This document shows, piece after piece, positions 44,303 through 55,168 of a stretch of DNA of 64,000 nucleotides; within the stretch, counting starts at the first letter, position 1, and each line of letters opens with the position of its first letter. Both the position numbers and the translations under genes were made by a program. Source of the DNA: Dryococelus australis (lineage: Eukaryota; Arthropoda; Insecta; Phasmatodea; Phasmatidae); assembly GCA_029891345.1 (NCBI GenBank), contig CM057000.1:135810163-135874162 (forward strand). The letters run 5' to 3'. The notes under the pieces were generated by a model that worked only from the letters and a program-made list of their open reading frames with translations, ran no database searches and was not told where the DNA came from.

Positions 44303-46964
44303 TTACCTACCACTTGTTTGAAGGTACTTCTTTCCCGGCCTAATCCTCTCTCAGATTTAAGTGCTGCCATGTGACACCGACGCTGGAAAGCGCCTCGTTG
44401 TAATTTGTTCTCTTCCCGCTGCTAAATTAAAAATCGTGCGTACAATAATTATTTTAATATGTACACAGTTAATTTAATCGACCCAATAACTTGAAGTGCA
44501 CATGTTATAATGAGCTTTGTAGCATTTATTAGGCATATAATTTAATATTCATATCTTACAGTAACGATATGGTAGGCCATTTTTCTTCTCCTAAGAATAA
44601 AAATATCGTATTGGTAATCCCAGGAGCCATTTTATATGTATTATGAAAAACATTTAAAGTAGTAATTTATTTATTTATTTTATCAGTTTTATTAAATTGA
44701 AGAGTAAAATTGTATCATTGCATTTGCGCTTCGCAAATGGGTACGATGCTATAAACTTTCCCAAAAGTGAGTTATGTACGTGTGGTATCATTTTGGTTTC
44801 TCATAAAATGATATAATACGGAGGAGTATCAATATTCTATACCCTAATGGACACTTTCGAAGCATATAAGTTGTGAAATGAGACATCCGCTACCATGTGT
44901 TTGCTCACAGTGCAACGAGACAGATTGGAATTTCCCCACTAACTCGGGGCCAAAACATGGATTGATACGCAGCCATTAAAATGAAATTGATCCAAATACA
45001 GATGTACTTCAAGAGAATTTTCGACGAGCTTTTCCAGTGTATATACTTTCGTACTACATTTAACATAAAGGAATACCCAGATTTATGTTGGTTAATACAT
45101 GCCTACACGCAGAAAATGTCGAAATGTTTTTGTCGGCAGATGCGTACAAAATATAATTCAAAACGGTCACAAATTAAACGTGAATATTTTTCTGCAAAGT
45201 TAATTTTTAAAGAGTGATCTATGATTATATATAAACGTTTTTTAATTAATAAATTATTTTTAATTAATTTATCTAAAAAAAAGAAGGCATGTATAGTCTC
45301 AAACATTTCGCGTACCGAATGCTAACATTATAAATTATTGTAGGCCTTTCTCTAGAAGTTTGTGGCAGTAAGTTTTTGCCTGTTCAAAACTCGTGAAATT
45401 TTTTTACGAAATTAGTGTGAATTTATCTTTTACTTGCGTCTACAATTAAATTGCAAAAAAAAAAAAATGTACGAAACACACATCGACTGAATGTTATACT
45501 TAGTATTTAACATTCGTTTTATAGATAAGATCGAAATTGTCGGTTTAATGGCAGCTTATGCTTATATTAGGTATATGAAATTCATGTCAATCGGCGATTT
45601 AAAAAAAGTTACAGAAAAAGTATTCCCCACAAAATATTTTAGCTGTTTTCAGTAACGTTTCTGGTTTTGTAAAACATTTTCTTTTAAAAGTAGCGAACGC
45701 TTTTTTTTTTTTTAGAGGGGGGGGGGTGGCTGAAAAACCTATACTTTACGTATTCAAATTATGTGTTTGGCGAATACCAGTACGATAAAACATAAGCTAA
45801 ATGTTGTATAATGTAATGTGTAATATATGTGCGTACATTTTTTTTTTGTTTGTACAGAGTTGCATACCCCAGTCAGGTCATCATATCTGTGTTCCCGTTT
45901 GCCATGCAAATACATGGTGAGCGGACAAAAAATAATTACAACGACAGTATCCAAAATTGTTTTCTCATAAGATTTATAGCTGCTGAGAAAATATCCACAC
46001 TATCTCCAAAATTTTCTGCAAAACTTTCATTTCACAAAATTACCTACGACGTTCGCTAACTACGGAAATGGTTTTCCGTTCAATTTCGTTCCTTTATTCT
46101 AAACTCGAAACAACCTAAAATACTTTCACGTGTCTTACAAATAAAACTTAAATGATGCATTGTCATGGATCGCAACGCCTGATATGTGCGCGTGTATGTA
46201 TCGGGAAACAGAATGAATGAAGAAAGGTGGAAAATGAAGGACTTGAATGACGAAAGGAGGAGGAGGAACGTTTGCCATGAAAGGAAAAGGCGATGAAGAC
46301 AGGTGGCGGCTAAAGGTGGGTTTACGATTGACTTAACAGAATAAGTGCGCCGTGGGCTTTAAGATATGATTAAATGTGCCCAAGGTTATTGGTTTATGAC
46401 TGTCGTGCGCGGGCCTTAACGGGCCGTGCGCGTTTTCGGCGTGACTTAAGGTATCGTTATATTTTATACCTTAAGTACAAGTCAAGACGAAATAGCCAAT
46501 CAGAGCCCACTGACATTTGTTTTTGGCGGGGAACTGTATTTTCGTCTTGTATTTAGGTTATGCTGTATTGTGAAATCGTATGGATGTAACTACTCTATTC
46601 GAGAGACAGTATCCTCTTAATTTAAAGAACTGCAGATGGTCATGTTTTCTTTCGTGTAAAAGGTTATTGAATCAGCTTTAATTAACCTCTTCATATTTAT
46701 CGATGTAAATGCCCAATGTTGGCATCGGCTTCCCCGTCTATGAGATATCACGAGTTTCTCAAAACGATTACACAATCAGTAACCACGAATAATTAAATAT
46801 ATGTAAATAATCTCCACTCTGGTCCATATTTTCAGGTTATGTCTGTTGTTTTCGTCTCCTAAGATTCTAATTGGCTACACTTAACAGTTGCTAATTCATT
46901 CATAAACTGCAAATCTTCTTATTGTTCATTTCCCGTGTGCTTATCAAGTCATTAAGTACAATTC
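44303..46964. other. Gene-free AT-rich DNA
   Basis: No gene recognised. Poly-T/G tract at 45701-45727. A purine-rich stretch at 46200-46320 and a short GC-rich island at 46395-46450 are unexplained. Confidence 0.4.
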
Positions 46965-47264
46965 TTAATTCTTCAGTCTTTGATCGTAAATCCCCCCTAA
47001 AATTTCCTCACTCAGCCTGTGACGCACGGAGCTCCCTCCACAGGGGGAGCAGGCAAAGATTCCTACCTCCTCCAGAGTGCCACGTGCCTCACGCAGACCA
47101 TTATACACGTTGCGGGAATCCACCTGGTGTGCATCACGCAGACCATTGTACACGTTGCGGGGATCTTCCTGGCGTGCATCACGCAGACCATTGTACACGT
47201 TGCGGGAATCTGCCTGGCTGGCCTCAAGCGTGGCCTTAAATCGAGTTTTACCTTCAACGGCCAT
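46965..47264 (-). repeat. 45-bp tandem repeat in a 99-codon frame
   Basis: ACGCAGACCATTRTACACGT recurs at exactly 47091, 47136 and 47181, a 45-bp period that keeps frame. The minus frame (99 codons from 47264) would encode three SRNVYNGLRDAR-type 15-residue repeats in a hydrophilic protein. Plus-strand frames are also open. No family is recognised. A donor-like AAGGTAAAA lies near the minus-strand start. It could be an exon of a repeat protein or a coding-like minisatellite. Confidence 0.4.
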
Positions 47265-47361
47265 CCATGACGTTTACGATAAACATATTGGCAGAAAAGC
47301 AATTCAATGCGAGGGCACGGAGACTGGTTATGCGCAGCTAGCGGGGTAGCTCTACTCTATA

Positions 47362-47765
47362 CAGTATGATCCTCAATTAAACCGACAAACTTCGGGAGGT
47401 GATCCTTCATGAAAAAGTAAAAGGAAAACATATGTGACACTTTATACCGAAACCGAATATTAAGGTAGGCATGATCCTTTAAATAAAAAAAATAAAAATA
47501 AAATTAAAAAAAAAAACCTTATTTGTGCAAAATATCGGATCTTAGGTTGGAGGTCCCGATAACATACGATAATGTTCCTAGGGTTGTCATTGTATTTTAC
47601 TTCGTTACCGTAATTTTGCACAAATACGTTTTAAAACCTCGTTTTTAAGGGGTCATGCGTCCCTTAATATTCGGTGTAGGTATAAAGTGTCCGACGTGTT
47701 TTCCTTTTACTTTTTCATGGAGAACGACCTCCCGAAGTTTGTCGGTCTAATTGCGAATCACCCTG
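47362..47765. mobile_element. Foldback MITE 2
   Basis: Flanked by TA on both sides (47360-47361, 47766-47767). The right terminus, read inward, is CAGGGTGATTCGCAATTAGA; the left is a decayed CAGTATGATCCTCAATTAAA. The arms match for about 180 bp through CCGACAAACTTCGGGAGG, GAAAAAGTAAAAGGAAAACA and TTTGTGCAAAAT. The loop is only about 70 bp and is inverted relative to foldback MITE 1. Confidence 0.8.
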
Positions 47766-47767
47766 TA

Positions 47768-48776
47768 TAAACTCCATGTCGGCAATGAAATCTCTCTGGT
47801 GTTGCTTTTCGAGGCTAGCGAGCGTCGCCAGCTTCCATCTGGCGACACGATGCCGCGGGAGCTGTGAGGGGGGTCGTACACCCTCCCTCCCCCCACTCCT
47901 TCACCGACCACTCTTAGCGAGAGAAAAAGTTCATTACGCCACGCGCACAGGTTGAGGAGAGAGAGATCCTCCCCTCCATCTTCCTCCCACCCCCCTTCCA
48001 CGGTGAAGCTGGTTCATTCATTTCTTCGCGGTTATTGCCGCCGCTGGGGGCGGGTGTAGAAGGGAGAGGGGGAGGGGGGAGGGGGTCGCCCTACACACAG
48101 GAGGCTGGGAGATGCTCTCTTCCCATGGGAGCCACGAACTCTTCAGGGCCACGGGCAGGCGGGGGAGTCTTCCATCTGTGCTGGAAGGAGGTGTGGTGGG
48201 TAGGGCGCCGGAACAACCGGTTCCGATGCGCGTGGCAGAGCGCCCTCGGGCTACATAAGCGCTCCCTCGACTGAAGCCACGACACAGGACAGCAACCGTC
48301 TAAGCGGCTCCTGGCGATGGTACTCCGCAATGTGTCCTTACAGTAAGGACGCCGGGCGATTAAATGTCGACTCAATCGGCACCAAAGTATCGATTCTTAG
48401 ATTTTTTTTCGGGATCGACATAGCTCTTGCGCGATCGTTTTTTGATTCAGCGGCACCTATGCGTCATTTAAAGTCATTAATTTTCTTGATTTTTAACCCC
48501 TTCATATTTACGAATTGTTCGATGATTATGGAATTTCATCCCTTAGTCGTTGATTTTTAAAAAATGAGTTTTTGGTTCATAGTATCACTGGATATATAAG
48601 TTTGTTCTAAACAGGGTCACACATCCTGACATTACGTTCGCACAAGTGGCCCAAAAAAATTATCGAAAATGTTAATCACTTTTTTTCGTCGGATTTTCTG
48701 TACGCATCAATATTCTGTGCCTCGATCCAGAGCGATCCAAAAAATCAATTAATAAGGTAAAGATCGGCTTGTCTAC
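47768..48776. other. Gene-free; GC-rich pyrimidine/purine tracts
   Basis: C-rich and G-rich tracts (47880-47900, 48060-48090) and overlapping frames without motifs. No gene or known repeat recognised. Confidence 0.35.
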
Positions 48777-48784
48777 CCTACAGG

Positions 48785-50343
48785 CAGTGGCGGCTGCTGA
48801 GGTAGGGCTGCGGGGCGCAGCCCTAATAATAAAATCTCAGAGCTCATACCTCTACTTATTTGCTACTCAGTAAATAATAATGCGTAAGAATACGCAGGTT
48901 ATTTCGCAGCCAATGTTTTTTGAGATGGACGAGACTCTTGTCACGAGAGAAATGTTTTTGGAAATGTCGAGTGATGGGGCGACAGATTCTTCGCCCCGAA
49001 GTGGGTAGAGCTAGTAGAAAGAGATGACTGTAACATATGACTAGCGGTGCTACGGGAGGGAGGGGAGACTTCAGGGGATCGGCCCTTTCCAGCCAATCGC
49101 ATGCTGTAAATCGGAGAGAGCTGGACGCACCCCTGCTCAGACAAAAAAATGGTTTCCTGGAACTTGACAAAGCTACCAACACTACATGTTTTGTAAGCAC
49201 ACTTTCGCGCTCCACTCTTTTGCAGTTGTTAAACGCATTTCTTAACAATCCTTGTATTTATTTCGAATATTTTTTACTTACAGATATCGTTCAAACTCGC
49301 GTGAGCTTCAAATATAATGTGCAATACTCCGAATAAGTTTGTTGTTAATTAATGATGAGCTATGAGCATCGACCAGAAGCAGTGTTGAATTGCTGTTAAT
49401 GTCGTGTTGTGTAAACTTGTAAATAATTGTTAATTTAGCGAGAAACATTTTAAACCTTATTGCGACAAGGATTTTCAATTACGAGAACAAACTAGAGCTA
49501 CAGAACCTGGGACCAGCAAGGCCACCATTAAATATAATTCAACAACAAAGCCAAGGTAGTAAATGGTTAGTATACAGGAAAATTCGACGTAAGTACATAC
49601 AATTTCGCAGACTGGCTATGCGGGTGTGAAGTTGGAAATGTGTTGTTTTGTTTTTATTTTTTATTTGCTAATGAAACCTAATGATCTTGCGTGGACTGTC
49701 AATGGGGTAAAAGATTCAAAACATTTGGGAGACAAAGTTAAAAGAAATCAATCATGTTCGCAACATATAAAAATGCCATAAAATTTTCATTGTTTGGTGA
49801 GGTGAATATACGTTGCCAGTTAGATAACGCGTACAGGTTGACGAATGGATTTTTTTTACAAATATATTAATTAAGATATGCCACGTTCATCCTCTAATTT
49901 AAATTTGACATTAATTTTGTATGTACTGTAGGCTATGAAAATTAGTATTTGGTTTTAATAATATTTGTTTTAGTATATTTAAGTTATCATCATCATTAGT
50001 ATGGTAGAATTGGTATTATTATGTTATCTCTCGTCGTCTCGTGTAATGTACCACACCATGTAGATACTGGTTGGAAGGCATATAACCTACACAAACTTAA
50101 AACAAATACATGCCTGTGGTAGTGATTATATCTGAACCAGCGGCCACAGTATGTTGACCATTACAAATCGAGCGATGATATATTTTTCTTCAAACAACCA
50201 CACTTTTTTTTTGTATTTAGCTATATAAGTCTGCCGTAACCAATATATTTATCACTGTGCCTATTAAAAAGATGATATTTGTAATGATATGAGCTAGGAT
50301 CGCTACAGCCCTCTCAGTTTTCAAAAGTCACCAGCCACCACTG
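48785..50343 (+). mobile_element. hAT transposon, internally deleted
   Basis: The ends CAGTGGCGGCTGCTGA and, inverted, CAGTGGTGGCTGGTGA are the CAGTGGCGGCTGGTGA-type hAT termini. A perfect 8-bp target duplication CCTACAGG flanks the element (48777-48784 and 50344-50351), diagnostic of hAT. The 1.56-kb interior retains a transposase N-terminal fragment at about 49570-49870 but no catalytic or dimerisation domain, so this is a deletion derivative. Minus-strand frames at 48856-49248 appear incidental. Confidence 0.92.
49570..49870 (+). pseudogene. hAT transposase TTF zinc-finger remnant
   Basis: Reading through small frameshifts: FADWLCGCEVGNVLFCF (TTF-type zinc finger, normally 'WLCGCEVRNALFCFPC'), then WTVNGVKDSKHLGDKVKRNQ (normally 'W...G..D..HL..K...H'), then FGEVNIRCQLDNAYRLTNG. 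This is the N-terminal portion of the ZMYM1/TTF-domain-type hAT transposases widespread in animals. The RNase-H-like catalytic region and hATC dimerisation region are absent. It confirms the class deduced from the termini. Confidence 0.75.
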
Positions 50344-50351
50344 CCTACAGG

Positions 50352-51473
50352 CACCAGTCCAAATTCTCTCCTCACAATTCTCAGTATAATACACAGACGT
50401 TCTATGCTTGGCAAGTGCACAAAGTTTCTTACTTGCTGTGTGTACTTTACCTATGTACTTACGAAAGTCGTCCTATTGGTTTAGTTTGTCGTCGTGACCT
50501 TGTAGGTTATAAAGAAAGCTAATTTGAAATTTCGATCAATATATACCTACTCTCATGTTGCGAAACGCACATAGCCCATTTATGGCTGGGCATCAGTTGC
50601 CACGCTGTGAAAAATATAATCTACAACGGGCATGGGACTGGCACTCTTGCTGGATTTGAACGGGCACCACTTAACTATCCAAACTCTCTCCCCAACCGAT
50701 CCAAGCAGTAATGCTTACAACATAAATGGCCCAGCTATGTATCGCTTCAAAGCCATCAGATGGCCTACGGATGACTAGCAATGCTTTTACTGCATGTTAA
50801 ACATAGCATAACTATCTTTTAATAATTCTTTTAAAATTAGTATTAATTATTATTTAAATTTTTTATTAATACACTAGGCCTATAAGAAATATTAGTCTAT
50901 ATGAAAATCTTATGATTGCTGAGCGGTGGGTGTGAGTTCGGGCACATTGCCTTGAGATTTCAGCATGTTAGCCCGTACTCTACCATATACTGTTCTGTTT
51001 GGACGAGGCAACTTAGAATACATTCGGACTTGAGTTATTAACCACCATTAACTTAGTATCAATCACAACAGTTGTCGCATAACCGTAAAATTTACCACAC
51101 TATAAATACAGTATTTAAAATTTTGCACATAACCCAAAACCCAGCGTCGCCAAGAGAAAACTTCCTACCTGAATCGTGATACTAACCCAATAATCTTGCC
51201 TTTAACTAAATTTCCCGAAGTACCTTATGTTGCCTGCATGCTATTTGTCTGTTGGAGAATGCAGTCGATATGTATTAATATTTTTGTGACGTGAAACAGC
51301 AAAAACCCTTCAAGGTTAATGTTCTCAACTTTATATTTTACCTCCGAATTTATACATACAAATAAATATAATAGAAGTGTCTGTTTGTGATTTTCGAATT
51401 TTCCATTTGTAATTATTTTTTCATGTAGGATAGTCGATTGCTAAGCCATATCTAATGTAAATTTTTTTTAAAT
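50352..51473. other. Gene-free; possible decayed SINE
   Basis: At about 50555-50715, minus strand, a B-box-like CCGTTCAAATCCAGC occurs after 'tagttaagtggtgc', suggesting a decayed tRNA-derived SINE. The rest is featureless. Confidence 0.3.
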
Positions 51474-52254
51474 ATCTCTCTGTCTGACTGTCTCTCCGAC
51501 CGGATTTAACTCAAAGACCACTGAGCGTATTGACATGAAATTTACACAGTCTATAGATAATAACTCCCGGACTAACTTAGTTTTTGTTTCATTGTGATAT
51601 CTCAAAAGTTTCCGAAGATATGATGTTAATAAGGGATGTACTACATAGGTACACAAAACGATTACTGCATAAAAAAGTTCCGCCATTTCTCCTTTCTTTT
51701 TTGACTATGGGCTGTCCTCCTTTCCTTCCCAAGAGCCGTAATGGCCTAGTGGCTATAGCGATTCCAAGTAGAGCCCCAGTGGTTCAGTGGCTAGGGCGAT
51801 CCCAAGTGGAGCCATAGTGGTTCAGGGGCTAGAGCACTCCAAAGTGGGGCCGCAGTGGCTTAGTGGATAGAAATATATCTTGTGGGGCTATGGGCTGTCC
51901 TTTACTTCCCAAGAGCCGTAGTGGCCCAGTGGATAGAGCGATTCCAAGCGAGGCCTCGGTGGCTTAGTGGATAGAACTATATATCAACACTAACGCGGCG
52001 ACGAAACTATTTCCGATAGTAATTTCAAACCAATTATAATTATAAAACATGTGCGAAGGGATGGCAGGGTGTAATTTAATAACTCCATTAAACCTGAAAT
52101 AAGCAATATTACTATTTTAAGCATAAAACTTTGGTGAAACGATGGTGGCTGTATTTTGATAACTTCATAAAACCTAAGCTAAGTGAAATTTCTATGTCAA
52201 ACATACGAAAACAAGTCTTAAATTTCATGCGAACGAAGTCTCAATGTCAGCTAG
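51474..52254 (+). mobile_element. Helitron-like non-autonomous element 2
   Basis: Leader TCTCTCTGTCTGACTGTCTC. The 3' part shares with element 1 the blocks 'cgacgaaactattt', 'aataactccattaaacct' and 'catgcgaacgaagtc', and ends CAGCTAG at 52254, matching the CTRR rule. The 3' hairpin is mutated compared with element 1. A tRNA-half-like tandem array occupies 51733-51985. No helicase gene. Confidence 0.55.
51733..51985 (+). repeat. 38-bp tandem array of tRNA 5'-half-like units
   Basis: Unit starts at 51733, 51771, 51809, 51847 and 51885 (exactly 38 bp apart), then 51913 and 51951 (38 bp). Most units resemble GAGCCGTAGTGGCCCAGTGG followed by 'atagagcgattccaag'. The TGGCCCAGTGG and TGGCTTAGTGG cores fit the Pol III A-box consensus, but no unit has a B box. 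A 'tgggctgtcc...ttcccaa' leader precedes unit 1 and again unit 6 (51708 and 51891, 183 bp apart), indicating a second-order duplication. Confidence 0.85.
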
Positions 52255-52408
52255 TTTACTATAAATTGCAGTCGTACTTGCAAAACAAACACATATCGTC
52301 AGACACGAAGTCATAGCAGATTCTGTATTTACGGTATTTTGCCGCTGACGTCTCCATAATTCGAGATTTAAACCTACAGTAAACTACTTATTGTACCATA
52401 AACACACT

Positions 52409-52540
<132 letters not shown>

Positions 52541-52929
52541 TATTGAAGTATAGCTACCTGCGAAAGTACCTGCCTGCATTAGCAATGATCCATCGATATA
52601 CCACTTCACAGCAGTTAAATGACTTACAGATGGCTGCCGTGAATAATTGACGAGCATAATTATAGTTAGTAATAATGCTGCCATTTATTTGATATTCTGG
52701 GAGAGTTTGTAGGTTTCTGTATGAGTGACTGAAAAAAAAAATTAGCAGAATTCAATATCTTATTTAAAAGTAATTAGTTTTATAAGTAACCATAGATATT
52801 TAAGTTAATAGCTGTCTGGTTTCCTGTAGTTACGTTGTTGGCGTTAGAATGTATAACTAGCGTAGTATGAAAAGGCGATGACACGTCCGGATAGTCTGGA
52901 CAAGTAGGCCTACATACAGGGGTGAGTAT

Positions 52930-53355
52930 GGACTGTTCACAGCAAAGTGAGCACTTCTGAAAACAACCTTTGAAAAATGTCGCTGCCTTCTACTGCATAT
53001 ATTTTAACGGACTTACTAACTGGCTTGCGCCCATTAAAGTTGGTAACGACGGAGAGAAAGTAGCTCCGTGCTTTAACGTTTAATTAAAAGTCTTAGATAA
53101 ACATTTTTGAATATTGAAACTGTTCATTTTGATTCTGTTTTATTTTTTCAAAGCATATAGATGCAAAAGTTACCAAATTTTTAAAATATTTACTTTTCCA
53201 ATAATTTAACGTTTCACTTGACTAACGCATGAATAAAGTGGTGATTCCCATGGCAATGTTTATTTTACCTATGGTGGAAGAATATAGAATGTGCATACAA
53301 GTAGGCCTGATCATAGGCAAGGTATTCCAAAGTGCTCAATTTACGGTGAGCAGCC
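52930..53355. mobile_element. Long-type MITE (copy L3, inverted body)
   Basis: Left GGACTGTTCACAGCAAAGTGA; right GCTCAATTTACGGTGAGCAGCC. The interior reads as the complement of L1: 'aaagttggtaacgacgg' near the left, then 'acgcatgaataaagtgg' and 'atggcaatgttta' near the right. Confidence 0.7.
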
Positions 53356-53439
53356 TTTAAAAATATCTACGTAATAACTGGCAGTTCAGATACGGTCCAA
53401 AGAATACAGAGGTAAAACAGTCTCACATACCGTTAACTC

Positions 53440-53595
53440 CAGCAGCAGACGCCAGAAAAATAGCGCCGTTAGGCAGCAAAACTTTGGAACGCGCCGTTCT
53501 CCAATCAGTGGCTGGCAGCCTACTCGCCAGCCAATAGGGAACCATTCGCTTCGTTCAGTAGTCAATCAGACATAAGCAGGAATGCTGAAACAGAG
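53440..53595. repeat. Family D repeat with CCAAT motifs, copy 2
   Basis: 'gacgccagaaaaatagcgcc', 'ttggaacgcgcc', CCAATCAGTGGCTGGCAGCC, 'gccaatagggaacc' and 'agtcaatcagac' align with 19195-19335. Three CCAAT-type motifs occur within 100 bp. Confidence 0.5.
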
Positions 53596-54192
53596 GCCAA
53601 AAGTTATCTGCAACGTCCGAAATACGAGAAAATTCGCATTTTATCCGCTTGACGTAGAACCCTTATCGTCGTGATGGTTGGCCAACGTGATGTTCGTATA
53701 CTACCACCGAGGTACCTGAAGCAACGCGAAACAGGTACAGTGTATACAGATTAAGAGATTAGTTTAATAATCTGTTTGTCGCCTATGATTTACCTACCAG
53801 CATCCTTACTCTAGCATGGGCTGTCGAGAAACTTGTCTCCGAGACGCGCGAGCTTCGGACATCGCAATGACGTCAGAAGGTCACGTTGCACCGATCCGCG
53901 TATTCTTGTCCTAGGACACAGTTGGATACAGCGCAATTGTAAATGCGCCCTTATCGACGCTCACTGACGGCTGTGTTTGGATCGTGCGCTAACGTGCGAG
54001 ACTTGCATTCGAGTGGTCCTTGGTTCGGTACCAACCGGCTTCCCTGATCGTTGTTCTCAGTCCTTATTCCAGGCAGATGTCATACATGCACCTTAAGTGG
54101 GGTTCACATTGTGCCAGGGCGAAGTAAGCTGGCGGAGCAGTATTTTGTTAAGAAACACATTATTTAAATTTCTCACAATTTGAATTACTTTA
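53596..54192. other. Gene-free; possible transposon end at 54090
   Basis: No gene. 'ttaagtggggttcacattgtgcc' near 54092 looks like a DNA-transposon terminus (TTA plus AGTGGGG...), but no partner end was found. Confidence 0.3.
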
Positions 54193-54447
54193 GGGGCCAC
54201 GGTGGCTGAGTGAGTGGTTAGAACGCTCGCCTCTCACCAAGGCGATCCGGGTTCAATCCCCGGCCGGGAAACCGGATTTTCGCATGTGGAAATCGTGGCG
54301 GACGATGCCGTTGGTCGGCGGGTTTTCTCGGGGACTTCCCGTTTCCCCCGCCTCTTCTATCCGGCGCTGCTCCATATTCACTTCAATCACCCTCATCGGC
54401 TCTCAATACCTCGATGTTAAAAGCAATCCAAATCTCTTCACTCACTA
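54193..54447 (+). mobile_element. tRNA-derived SINE (family 1), near full length
   Basis: Head GGGGCCACGGTGGCTGAGTG with A box TGGCTGAGTGA and B box GGTTCAATCCC. The body has the GGCGGGTTTTCTCGGGGA and CCTCATCGGCTCTCAATACC blocks and ends CTTCACTCAC. Confidence 0.9.
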
Positions 54448-54515
54448 AATTACTGTAAATCTTTCAGGCATTAAGTTGCGCCAAACAATCTCCGCGAAAC
54501 GGAAGTGAAGTTTTG

Positions 54516-54726
54516 AAAGCCAATGAGGATGAAATGAGGCGAGAGTGGAGCAGCGCCAGAATGAAAGGGTGGGGGAAACGGGAGACCTCAGAGAAAACCA
54601 GCCGACCACAGTCATCGTCCGGCACGATTGCCACATGTGAAAGTCCGGGAGTGACCCAGCTTGGGATAGAACCCGGTTCGCCTTGGTGGGAGGCGATCAG
54701 TCAAACCACTCAGCCACCGCGGTCCC
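54516..54726 (-). mobile_element. tRNA-derived SINE (family 1), inverted neighbour
   Basis: The complement of the family 1 element, with its head at 54726 (AGGGACCGCGGTGGCTGAGT on the minus strand) and B box GGTTCTATCCC. Only about 70 bp separate its 3' end from that of the plus-strand copy at 54193-54447, giving a tail-to-tail inverted pair. Confidence 0.9.
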
Positions 54727-54931
54727 TGAAATGGAAGGAAATTTTAATAATAGCATGGGGAAAAAAGTTGTTGTGTAGTTGTGTCGCGCACACGTTCTTG
54801 GACTTAAATATGTGAATATGTCTTGCCGATCATTACCTAATTAATCGATTTCTCGGATCGCTCTAGCTCGAGGCACTGAACATCTGTGCGCATAGAAAAT
54901 CGGACGAAAAGAAATCGACATACAACAAACC

Positions 54932-55168
54932 GGGGCCGCGGTGGCTGAGCGATTAGCAAGCTCGCCTCCCACCGAACGACGAACCGGTCGGGTCACCGGA
55001 TTTTCACAAGTGGGAATCGTACCGGACTATGCCGTTGGTTGCCGGGTTTTCTCGGAGATCTCCCGTTTCCCCCGCCCCTTCATTCCGGCACTGCTCCATA
55101 TTTACTTCAATCACCCTCATCGGCTCTCAATACCTCGCTGTTAAGAGCCACCAAAATCCCTTTACTTT
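54932..55168 (+). mobile_element. tRNA-derived SINE (family 1)
   Basis: Head GGGGCCGCGGTGGCTGAGCG. The B-box region is partly deleted (GAACCGGTCGGGTCACC). The body is intact to 'ttaagagccaccaaaatccc'. Third copy within 1 kb. Confidence 0.88.

Noticed and set aside
48856..49248. 130-codon minus-strand frame inside the hAT element
   Set aside because: It lacks motifs, and the family's transposase remnant is on the plus strand.
51733..51985. CRISPR array from regular 38-bp spacing
   Set aside because: Units are contiguous without unique spacers, in a eukaryotic transposon context.
54193..54280. True tRNA gene at the SINE head
   Set aside because: A and B boxes are present, but the cloverleaf does not close convincingly and the same body follows in many copies, so these are SINEs.
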